DNA of 64,000 bases. Origin: Clostridia bacterium. Lineage in GTDB: Bacteria; Bacillota; Clostridia; Acetivibrionales; DSM-2933. The stretch is from positions 62,001 through 126,000 of the forward strand of contig JAOABQ010000074.1 of assembly GCA_026418275.1 (NCBI GenBank). Reading direction: 5' to 3'. The notes below the pieces were generated by a model. It searched no databases. It was not told where the DNA came from and saw only the letters and a list, made by a program, of their open reading frames with translations. Positions 38,862 through 46,361 of the stretch are shown piece by piece (the first letter of the stretch is position 1; each line of letters starts with the position of its first letter). A program made the translations under genes and the position numbers.

Positions 38862-39371
38862 ATGCTGAGAAAACTAAAGATTTTTTCAAAAAAGAAAGAA
38901 GAATCTTATAAAATAGAAAATTTAAATGAAATATGTAATGGGAATTTCGAGAGACTGTTTAATAAGTGCAAATCCCAACTGGGACAAGAACTGGTTGAAT
39001 TAATGAATCTTAAAAAAAGCCTTATGGAAGGACTCAATATTGAAAGTTCCCAAAATACCATCAAAGAATCCCTTGCACAGAAAATACTATCTTTGATTAT
39101 ACTCTATTTTAAGCTTGCTGAGTCTTATGTAAATATTTTAAACAATTCAAAAAATATTGTTCTGGAAGAAGCCGGAATTGAGAAGGTTCTGGTGGCCGAC
39201 AGGGAAAAACTTCGGCGGGTTTATTATCTCATTGCCTCTCTACATGTGCAGTTCTGTCTAAATCAGTGTAATATTGCCTATGCAGATGAGTTTGACGATA
39301 TATTTAGTGAAGCTGCTGCTTTAAATAAGGTGCTGAAAGAAAATCTCTCCTTACGGAACGGAAGGATTTAG
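38862..39371 (+). CDS. Helical protein of unknown function, 169 aa
   Basis: The start is the ATG behind GGGGAG (nine-base spacing); an in-frame ATG lies 21 bases earlier. The protein is almost wholly alpha-helical by composition, rich in Lys/Glu/Leu/Asn, with heptad-like leucines at ~35-110. It has no signal peptide, membrane helix or known motif. Cysteines occur at scattered positions (CNGNF, NKCKS, FCLNQCN). It is followed by an orphan peptide unit. Function unknown. Confidence 0.7.
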   Translation: MLRKLKIFSKKKEESYKIENLNEICNGNFERLFNKCKSQLGQELVELMNLKKSLMEGLNIESSQNTIKESLAQKILSLIILYFKLAESYVNILNNSKNIVLEEAGIEKVLVADREKLRRVYYLIASLHVQFCLNQCNIAYADEFDDIFSEAAALNKVLKENLSLRNGRI

Positions 39372-39476
39372 CAGACGCCAATATGTATCTTTTAAAAGCC
39401 AAGAGGGGTTATTAAAGAGTAAATTATAAACAAAAAGCATATAAGTATAAAAAAGTGCTTAAAATGCAAAAAAAAC

Positions 39477-39506
39477 TTGACAATGAAATGCTGTGTATTG
39501 TATTAT
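39477..39506 (+). promoter_or_regulatory. Sigma-A promoter of the 44-aa peptide gene
   Basis: TTGACA at 39477-39482 and TATTAT at 39501-39506 with an 18-base spacer, about 60 bases before the start codon. Confidence 0.7.
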
Positions 39507-39569
39507 TTTAGCAGTATGCTCACAAGAATGTTGTTGAGGTACACATAAAAATGAAAGGAGGATGTATCT

Positions 39570-39704
39570 ATGTATAATCTTATTATAAGACGCTTGGAAC
39601 AATTAAATCTTAAGTCCAGTTTTGCAGGGAACCCAGGTATGGATACAGGTATACATTGGCTTAATCCTCTTTTGTTTGAGTATGGTAAGGATTCATTATC
39701 ATGA
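39570..39704 (+). CDS. Orphan 44-aa peptide
   Basis: An ATG behind AAAGGAGG (eight-base spacing) opens 44 codons ending in TGA. The N-terminal half is basic and hydrophobic (MYNLIIRRLEQLNLKSSF); the second half has Gly/Trp/Asn and ends in EYGKDSLS. It has no cysteine and no secretion signal that I recognise. It has its own promoter and its own terminator 28 bases after the stop, which is why I call it real despite its size. Function unknown; a regulatory peptide or small structural protein is possible. Confidence 0.65.
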   Translation: MYNLIIRRLEQLNLKSSFAGNPGMDTGIHWLNPLLFEYGKDSLS

Positions 39705-39731
39705 AAGCACGAATTCCGACATCGTTAAAAC

Positions 39732-39775
39732 AAGTGGTTAAGTCCAATCAAAGGATTTAACCACTTTTTGTTTTA
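39732..39775 (+). terminator. Terminator after the 44-aa peptide gene
   Basis: AAGTGGTTAA..CC / GG..TTAACCACTT followed by TTTGTTTT; near-perfect stem. Confidence 0.85.
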
Positions 39776-39811
39776 TTAAAATCCAAAATACAAAAGTAGG
39801 CAGGTGAATTT

Positions 39812-40321
39812 ATGAGGTTTTTCAATTCTACACAGAAAAATATGAACTTGGATGATGTTGCTAAAAACATTATGGAGTTTATCGCGGCAAATCCGGAAAG
39901 TAAGTACAGGCTGGCAGTAGGAACAGATTCCCAGGTAAAAGGCAAATTTACGTGTTTTGCCACAGGAATCCATATCCACCGGGTAGGAGCAGGAGCTTGG
40001 TGCTGTATCAAGAAAAAGGTTGAAGACAAGAGATACAAAAACTTAAAGGAAAAAATAGCCTATGAGACCGTAATAACTTATGAAATTGTGTGTCTTTTGA
40101 ATGAAAAGATAACCGATGCATTATGCGAAACCGCTTTGAAATATAAAAATTTTGACTTTAAAATGGAAGCGCATATTGATGTGGGTGTGAACGGTGAAAC
40201 AAGAAAACTGATCCGGGAAATGGTAGGTTACTTTGAAGGAATGGGTGTAGATGCAAAAATCAAACCGGATTCATTTGTAGCAAGCTGTTATGCCAACAGA
40301 TACAGTAAAAATGTAAGTTAG
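39812..40321 (+). CDS. RNase H-like YkuK-family protein
   Basis: A 169-aa protein of the YkuK (DUF458) family, predicted to have the RNase H fold. Key acidic positions are visible: 'LAVGTDSQVKGK' (first strand Asp), 'YETVITYEIVCLL' and 'EAHIDVGVNGETRKLIREMV'. AGGCAGGTGA precedes the ATG. Known relatives are uncharacterised; nucleic-acid cleavage or binding is inferred from fold. It stands between the peptide unit and a small gene, 0.9 kb upstream of the Ro60 gene. Confidence 0.85.
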   Translation: MRFFNSTQKNMNLDDVAKNIMEFIAANPESKYRLAVGTDSQVKGKFTCFATGIHIHRVGAGAWCCIKKKVEDKRYKNLKEKIAYETVITYEIVCLLNEKITDALCETALKYKNFDFKMEAHIDVGVNGETRKLIREMVGYFEGMGVDAKIKPDSFVASCYANRYSKNVS

Positions 40322-40377
40322 GAAGAACAATATAACGTAAAAATACAATAAAGATTGGATTGGGAGGTTGATCTTGA

Positions 40378-40617
40378 ATGTTTATGGTAAAGGTAACACC
40401 TGTAAGAAACGTATTAATTAATGAGCGGCGTTATAAGAGCAATAAATCGGAATTTTTCTTCAATAAAGTCATTGATGATCAATCCTTGGTGCAGGTATAC
40501 GATGTGAAAGAGAGAATGCATAAGCTTTTAAACATATCTGAAATCAATGCAATAAAACACCGAATGGTGATTAATGATAAGCGGTTTTTTATCTGTTCTA
40601 TGACCAAGTGCGGTTAA
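40378..40617 (+). CDS. Small basic protein of unknown function, 79 aa
   Basis: GGGAGG lies ten bases before the ATG. The protein is Lys/Asn/Arg-rich with beta-like strands ('MVKVTPVRNVLINERRYKS', 'RMVINDKRFFICSMTKCG') and two cysteines near the C-terminus. No known motif. It follows the ykuK-like gene by 56 bases and may be cotranscribed. It ends ~90 bases before the TROVE-unit promoter. Confidence 0.6.
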   Translation: MFMVKVTPVRNVLINERRYKSNKSEFFFNKVIDDQSLVQVYDVKERMHKLLNISEINAIKHRMVINDKRFFICSMTKCG

Positions 40618-40708
40618 AAATAAGCTGCAAATAAACGGAAAATGTACTTTATATATGAAAAACGAAAAAATTAAGAATTCTGTAATAATTTTGTTACTAA
40701 TTATTAAT

Positions 40709-40737
40709 TTGACCAAAATAAACCTTAAATTTATAAT
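40709..40737 (+). promoter_or_regulatory. Strong sigma-A promoter ahead of the hairpin pair and TROVE gene
   Basis: TTGACC (40709-40714), a 17-base spacer and TATAAT (40732-40737). The predicted start near 40744 lies 53 bases before the first long hairpin, so both hairpins would be transcribed. Confidence 0.75.
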
Positions 40738-40796
40738 ATAAAATATGGAAAAAATTAAGGTCTATCTATTAAAAATTAATTTTTTAATTGTCAAAG

Positions 40797-40867
40797 GTAT
40801 TTGAGGTGCCAGAAAGACTGCATATAGTATAAATGTGAGATGAGTCTTTCCCTTATTCCTCAAATAT
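40797..40867 (+). ncRNA. Candidate Y RNA-like hairpin 1
   Basis: GTATTTGAGG at 40797-40806 pairs with CCTCAAATAT at 40858-40867 (one G-U). Across an asymmetric internal loop (TGCCA / CCTTATT), GAAAGACT pairs with AGTCTTTC, capping a 23-nt AU-rich loop. Position upstream of a TROVE gene and the shape (terminal stem, internal loop, inner stem, large loop) are those of a Y RNA. Sequence identity to known Y RNAs was not tested. Confidence 0.55.
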
Positions 40868-40955
40868 AAGCGTTATAGATGTAGAATACGGTAATATCTA
40901 GCCCAGTATATGAAGTATTTGTCTAGATTTATCGTGGCTTCTATGGGGGTCTAAA

Positions 40956-41033
40956 TTGAGGTGCTTTGGAAGACTGAACAAATGAATTGTGTTTTTATTC
41001 AGTGATGTTTGTGTCTTCCAATATTTTCCTCAA
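40956..41033 (+). ncRNA. Candidate Y RNA-like hairpin 2
   Basis: It has the same plan as hairpin 1: TTGAGG / CCTCAA, internal loop TGCT / TATTTT, inner stem TTGGAAGAC / GTCTTCCAA, then GAACA / TGTTT and TGAAT / ATTCA toward the tip. The 5' TTGAGGTGC and the AAGACT block are shared with hairpin 1 while the pairing partners change together. This supports a conserved RNA fold and not chance. Confidence 0.55.
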
Positions 41034-41075
41034 CTGAAGGTCCAAGTATAAAATGTTTTGTCATAGTACATTTCC

Positions 41076-41114
41076 AGCGCGGTCTGCAATATGTTTCAGC
41101 AGACCAAAGGGGCT
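41076..41114 (+). ncRNA. Third hairpin in the TROVE leader
   Basis: GGTCTGC (41081-41087) pairs with GCAGACC (41099-41105); flanking AGC/GCT adds three pairs across an internal loop. No T-tract follows. It lies between the two long hairpins and the start codon and may be an attenuator or part of the same RNA. Confidence 0.45.
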
Positions 41115-41210
41115 AAAAAACTGAACTTTAAAAGTATAAAGCATCATCAAGATTCATACGAATAAGGTTTGGAAATGGAAACGGTATATCTGAGATAGGG
41201 GTGACAGCAA

Positions 41211-42785
41211 GTGTTGATAAATTTTACGGATTTTTTTAAACCGGATGAAGTTTTTAATTTTGAATGGAGCGAGGTTTTTGAAATAAACTTTAAAGAGACA
41301 GTAACAGAAATGTTTTGTCTTGGTTTGATCAATGGGAACTACTTTGGGGAACAAGAGGAAATTGTAAGAGCAACAAGAAGCATTATGGAAAGGGCTCTTA
41401 AAGAATGTCCGAAATGGACTACCCAATGTGCAATATACGGACAGGAGAATAACAATATAAAAATAATTCCGATTCTTTGGCTAGTCTATTTATCTACACT
41501 TCCTGAAAAGACCCTTTTTGAAAAAGCATTTCCCAGAATCATTGTAAGCCCTGCCAGGTTGTATAACTTCCTGATGCTTACCCGAAAGGCAGGAATCCGT
41601 CAAGGTATGGGGAGAAGTGTAAAAAGAGTAGTGAATTTTTGGCTTAATGAAAAGTTAAACGATGATGATGCTGTAAGGTATAAAGCAAAATTGAAAGAGA
41701 TCGTAAAAACGACAAGACCCATTGCGGTAGAGAAAATTCAGCCATATATAGCTTATGTTTTAAAGGGGGATGATGAGGCTTTTGCCAGAGCTTCTGCCAT
41801 AAAAAAAGTCTATAAGGGTTTAAAGGAGGGAAATGTAAATGCTTCCATATTTGGTTTAATAAAAGAGTATGGATTGAAATTCAACGATTTGAAGCATATA
41901 TTCTCCGGACTAACCAGGATTCAAAGGAAAACCATTTTTGAATTTTTAATTTATGGGCTGAAATATAATGAGCTTGCAGAAAACCTCACTGTAATTGAAA
42001 ATGCTTTTGATGATGCACTTATAACCCAAGATGTAATGACTAGTAAGAGTATATTGGGGCAAAGTGAAGCAGTTTCTTTCAAAATTCCAATGGAATTGGT
42101 CAACGAGATTTCTAGGAAACTCAGAGATTATGAAGCATTTAGAAGGTCTAAGATGCTTCCCTTTGAATTGATCGCTGTGAAGGAAAAGATTCGTGTTGTT
42201 TCATGGAAAAATAGTTTGGATGAAGTATTACAAAAAAGCGGAAGAGAAGTATTCAATGTTCCCGGGAATATAGGTATTAGGGTGGGGGTAGATACCTCAC
42301 ATTCCATGTCTTCAAATGTAACCTCAAGCCTTACCCAATTGGACATTGCTTCACTGTTTTCTTCCATGGTACATATGAGCATTAGGAAGGCAGAGGTCTA
42401 TGCCACCGGATCGATTTCTAAAAAAGTTGAAATTAAAAAGTATAATGGATTATATGAAAATGCACAAATGATTAAGGATACAAAGGTTGGGTGCGGTAAC
42501 CGTTTCGAGACCTTACTGGATGGTTATCAGGGAGAGAAGTACGTTTTACTGATTACCGGCGGAAAGAAATGTGATGAACTTAAGTCCAGGTGGATTAGAC
42601 TGAAAGGACGACCGCGAGGATCCAAGCTAATGATCTGGCATATTAAGGGGTATGAGCATTATTTAACTCGAAGGAACGATATAGTTTGTTTAAATGGTTA
42701 TAATGACCGGGTTCTCTATGTGCTTAAGAATATTATCGAAGATATTGCGGACCGGGGTCTTCAGATTGAATCTATCCAAATATAG
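41211..42785 (+). CDS. rsr: Ro60/Rsr-family TROVE protein
   Basis: A 524-aa ring-shaped RNA-binding protein type. Residues ~10-340 are the HEAT-like TROVE module ('YLSTLPEKTLFEKAFPRI', 'LTRKAGIRQGMGRSVKRVV' with the basic inner-surface residues, later 'NLTVIENAFDDALI'). Residues ~355-520 are a von Willebrand A domain with MIDAS 'DTSHSMS' (Asp361, Ser363, Ser365) and 'LLITGG'. In Deinococcus and Salmonella, Rsr binds Y RNAs and aids RNA degradation. GGGGTGA precedes the GTG start. Confidence 0.92.
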   Translation: MLINFTDFFKPDEVFNFEWSEVFEINFKETVTEMFCLGLINGNYFGEQEEIVRATRSIMERALKECPKWTTQCAIYGQENNNIKIIPILWLVYLSTLPEKTLFEKAFPRIIVSPARLYNFLMLTRKAGIRQGMGRSVKRVVNFWLNEKLNDDDAVRYKAKLKEIVKTTRPIAVEKIQPYIAYVLKGDDEAFARASAIKKVYKGLKEGNVNASIFGLIKEYGLKFNDLKHIFSGLTRIQRKTIFEFLIYGLKYNELAENLTVIENAFDDALITQDVMTSKSILGQSEAVSFKIPMELVNEISRKLRDYEAFRRSKMLPFELIAVKEKIRVVSWKNSLDEVLQKSGREVFNVPGNIGIRVGVDTSHSMSSNVTSSLTQLDIASLFSSMVHMSIRKAEVYATGSISKKVEIKKYNGLYENAQMIKDTKVGCGNRFETLLDGYQGEKYVLLITGGKKCDELKSRWIRLKGRPRGSKLMIWHIKGYEHYLTRRNDIVCLNGYNDRVLYVLKNIIEDIADRGLQIESIQI

Positions 42786-42811
42786 ATGAATCCCAGTATA
42801 AGTTTCCCCTT

Positions 42812-42849
42812 AAGAACTATTCGGAAAGAAACGAGGGGTTCTTTTTTTA
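42812..42849 (+). terminator. Terminator of the TROVE unit
   Basis: AAGAAC / GTTCTT with a long loop, then seven Ts; CCCC/GGGG flanks could form a competing stem. Confidence 0.65.
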
Positions 42850-43307
42850 TGTAAACACATAAATCCCAGTACAGTGAATGAGTATATAATTAGGCAAAAA
42901 ACAACAATAAATGCCAATATAGTGGATTGAAGAATGATAAGAAAATGTTTAAAGTTAATTTATGGGTAAAATGTAATTAAAGATATGTTGAGTTAGCTAA
43001 GGTACCGTTTAGAATGGTGTATATTGCTTAAACAAATGGAGATATCTGATTTGTTTTTAGGGGGTGATTTTGAAGAGTTGAATTAACTGTTTAGATTGAA
43101 TAGGGGCATATATCCATCTCTCAAAAAGCATGTATTACAGTAAAGGAATTGTGCAGATGATATGTTGTGGAAAACTGTATAACGCTGCTTTTCCAGTTGT
43201 CACAAAAGCAGGAGGTGCATGTTTGACACAATATAAGGTTTTGACGCGTATAGTATTAGGAACTAAATATGAAATTACAATAAATTGAAACCAAAAGGAG
43301 TGAGTTT
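42850..43307. other. Long intergenic region before the dockerin gene
   Basis: About 460 bases without a gene. A possible promoter is TTGACG (43241) with TAAATAT 17 bases on. GGAGG at 43211 heads no usable ORF. No riboswitch was recognised. Confidence 0.4.
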
Positions 43308-45884
43308 ATGTACAACAAAATACCATCCGGTAAGAGATGGCTGTCATTTGCTTTAACGATTATTTTTACCCTGACAACTTTAATGTCCATAACCGTATTT
43401 GGGGCTGGAGGGGATGAGGGAAGCTTACAGGAACTGAGGAATTCTGCAGCACCGTCTCCAACACCTACACCGACCGGTTTTTGGGTATCCCTTTATATTG
43501 CACCGGATGTGGATTATACAGCAGAAACAGCACCCCTCGTTAAATCCGGGTTCACAGTATCATTTAAGAAAAATGGACAAACAGTAGGTTCCTTTGTTAC
43601 GAATGGAGCCGGCTTTTGTCAGGTAAGAATGGAGAATGGGATATATGATATTGTTATTAGTAAGACGAACTACCTGACCAGAACATTGCAAAACATATCC
43701 ATCGATAACGCGGTTACAATCAGTACAGCGGAAGAACCGGTCAAGATGTGGGCAGGAGATCTAAATATAAAAGGCTCACAAGATGGCGCCATCAATATGG
43801 CAGACATAGTAGAACATATTACATATTTTAACTCGGCTCCAGGTAATGAAAAGTACAATGCATACCATGATTTTAATCAAGATAATGCCATCAACATGAC
43901 AGATATATTGATTATCATAAAAAACTTCAATAAAACATCGGCAGATTACGCCGGTATCGTTATCCCAACACCGACACCCGATACCATTATCCTTGACGAT
44001 CAGCACGGAAGTTATTCGGAAACCGGTACATGGAATGCTGTAAAATGCATTTGCGGGTATAATGGCACAATGAGGGTTGGAAGTACTTTAGGCAGTACAG
44101 CCAGTTGGTCCTTAACCATTCCCAAAACAGCTTATTATGAAATCAGTGCCTTGGTAAGGAATGATGTGAATAATACCGAAATGGCGAAATATTCAGTATA
44201 TGTGAATAATGATCCGGTGGAAACCTTTTACAAAAGTCAAAAGGACAGCGGAGAGTTTCTATTGCATAAAGACGGGTCCCTTAATACCTTCCAAAGGTAT
44301 CACTTTACCGCCGGAGCGCAAGTAAAAGTTACCTTGGCGGTTACGTCCCAAGGATTGCATGTAGCTGATGCCATTAAATTTAAAATTTTGCCGGAGGATT
44401 TTGTGACACCTACACCGGTACACACACCTCCCTGCGGTTTTGGTATTCCGGTTATGGATGAGGCGGAAAATACTGTTTTTGACCAAAGTATTGCAAGGAT
44501 CTCAAATTTTATCACAGCGTGTGATGACGGGGATTCCTTGATCATTCCAGATGTTATGTTGAGCGGAGCGTGCGGATTCAAGTCTACAAACATATTTATA
44601 GCCAACGTGGCAGTCGCACCTCAAAATGAGGGAAAACAGGTAGAAATCAGGCTGGATGGGAAAACAGGTACTTTACTGGGTACACTGACTTTACAAAGTA
44701 CGGGAGGAACAGCGCCGAATTTCCGTGAACAGGTAGTTCGCCTTAATAATGTGAATTCCAATCTGCAAAAAAGAAATGTATGTCTTGTATTTAAAGGAGG
44801 AAGCAATATTGCAGATTTTGATTGGTTTAAACTGACAGGCGACATGCTGAGTGAACCGGCACAACCAAGGCCGCCTGTAAATTCTACACCAACTCCAACT
44901 CCTACCGATATGATTATCTTGGATAATAGCAGCGATTATGTTGAAACAGGTTCATGGAAGACAATAAGCGAAGGTATCAATGGATATTCCAGATACAGCA
45001 CCACCATTGGAGATACTGTAAGCTGGACTTTTACAGCTTCGGAGTCCAGATACTATGAAATCTATGCAGATGTTCCTGTAAAAGCAGATTGCACCAATAT
45101 TGCAAGCTATTTTATAAACTCACTGAATCATTCAAAAACCATTTATAAAAGTCAGGCAAACGGAGTTTTTGATTTACACTATAAGGTGCAAGAAGTAAAC
45201 GATTTTGACAAATACTTTCTTGCTAAAGGGGAAAAGGTTACAATTACTCTGACGGTAGCATCTCAAGGTGTACATTATGCGGATTCGATTAGAGTTAAAA
45301 TGTTGTCCCAAGGTTGGACTCCCCCTCCGGTGCCTACGATGCCTCCCTGCGGATACGGACATCCGGTGCATACAGAAGCAGAAAATACAGTTTTGGGACA
45401 GAACATCACGTTGAAGGATTCTGGGATCAGTTCCTGTGACGATGGAGAGTATGTTGTGATTCGCAATGTTCTCTTATCGGGATGCAGCGGCTCAAAGAAT
45501 TTAAACGTTTTTGGCGCAAAGGCAAGGGTATCGGCTCAAAATGAAGGAATGCAGGTAGAAATCAGAGTAGGCGGCGTTGCCGGTTCCTTGCTCGGGACAC
45601 TGACGTTAAAAAATACAGGAGAATCCACAAAATATTTTGACCAGTTAACCAAGCTGGCAAAGCCTAACACCAGTTTAAACCCGGTGGATATTTACCTTGT
45701 TTTCAAAGGCGGAAGCAATATAGCTGATTTTGACAGCTTCTGGCTTAATCGGGATTATAACCTTTATCCATGGTACACAACACCTATTATACCAACACCC
45801 ACGGCCGTTGCACCTACCAATACGCCGACACCCACTTCGCAGATGACAACACCTTCACCTTGCCGTGATCAAAGGTGTGGATGA
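43308..45884 (+). CDS. Secreted dockerin protein with two golvesin-like and two CBM6 domains
   Basis: An 858-aa exported protein (signal ~1-31). Order: PT linker, a carboxypeptidase-regulatory-like beta domain (~48-145), an internal dockerin (~150-212) with paired calcium loops (GDLN..GAINMADI; DFNQDNAINMTDI), then golvesin-like domain, CBM6, golvesin-like domain, CBM6, joined by PTPTP linkers. The CBM6 copies share 'EIRLDG.TGTLLGTLTL' and VFKGGSNIADFD. No catalytic domain is present. It probably docks to a cohesin scaffold and binds polysaccharide. GGAGTGA precedes the ATG. Confidence 0.88.
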   Translation: MYNKIPSGKRWLSFALTIIFTLTTLMSITVFGAGGDEGSLQELRNSAAPSPTPTPTGFWVSLYIAPDVDYTAETAPLVKSGFTVSFKKNGQTVGSFVTNGAGFCQVRMENGIYDIVISKTNYLTRTLQNISIDNAVTISTAEEPVKMWAGDLNIKGSQDGAINMADIVEHITYFNSAPGNEKYNAYHDFNQDNAINMTDILIIIKNFNKTSADYAGIVIPTPTPDTIILDDQHGSYSETGTWNAVKCICGYNGTMRVGSTLGSTASWSLTIPKTAYYEISALVRNDVNNTEMAKYSVYVNNDPVETFYKSQKDSGEFLLHKDGSLNTFQRYHFTAGAQVKVTLAVTSQGLHVADAIKFKILPEDFVTPTPVHTPPCGFGIPVMDEAENTVFDQSIARISNFITACDDGDSLIIPDVMLSGACGFKSTNIFIANVAVAPQNEGKQVEIRLDGKTGTLLGTLTLQSTGGTAPNFREQVVRLNNVNSNLQKRNVCLVFKGGSNIADFDWFKLTGDMLSEPAQPRPPVNSTPTPTPTDMIILDNSSDYVETGSWKTISEGINGYSRYSTTIGDTVSWTFTASESRYYEIYADVPVKADCTNIASYFINSLNHSKTIYKSQANGVFDLHYKVQEVNDFDKYFLAKGEKVTITLTVASQGVHYADSIRVKMLSQGWTPPPVPTMPPCGYGHPVHTEAENTVLGQNITLKDSGISSCDDGEYVVIRNVLLSGCSGSKNLNVFGAKARVSAQNEGMQVEIRVGGVAGSLLGTLTLKNTGESTKYFDQLTKLAKPNTSLNPVDIYLVFKGGSNIADFDSFWLNRDYNLYPWYTTPIIPTPTAVAPTNTPTPTSQMTTPSPCRDQRCG

Positions 45885-45960
45885 TGATTCATTCAAGCAT
45901 AGGGACAGATAAATCAATTTGACCGGTTTAGATTGAAATAATCAGGTTGTTGCATAATGA

Positions 45961-46006
45961 TTCATAAAAAGAGGAGCATGGATACCATGTTTCTCTTTTT
46001 TATGAA
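45961..46006 (+). terminator. Terminator after the dockerin gene
   Basis: TTCATAAAAAGAG..CATG / CATG..CTCTTTTTTATGAA, with the T-run inside the descending arm. Confidence 0.75.
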
Positions 46007-46361
46007 TGGCATAAAATTGAATATTATGTTTTTAATATTTATTTAGTTTACAAAATATGATATAATTAGCATAATTCTAAAGAAGTTGCGATAACATCTA
46101 CCTATGTCTGCCGGAAACATCGTAGAATCATTTGCTGCAGGCTTTCTCAAACGGTGATGTTCATTGGATTCCACATAATAAACCATTTCAAAATTCACTG
46201 TTGAATATGTTGCGTAAAAATCCATATCATTTATCCAGCCCACGATATGTTTTTAAAACTGTTGATGAATGGTATGTTCCGGCTAACTCGGCACTCCCAC
46301 AATACTTTTTATGTATGCGCTGAATAAGCATAATCCAGTATTCAATACGAGGTAATCTATC
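46007..46361. other. Intergenic region before the sensory fusion gene
   Basis: About 355 bases. It contains a 63-codon frame (46132-46323) without a ribosome site, which I do not accept as a gene. Promoter position is not obvious. Confidence 0.4.

Noticed and set aside
46132-46323. A 63-codon open frame upstream of the sensory fusion gene
   Set aside because: It starts at TTG with no ribosome site, and its composition is unlike the neighbouring proteins.
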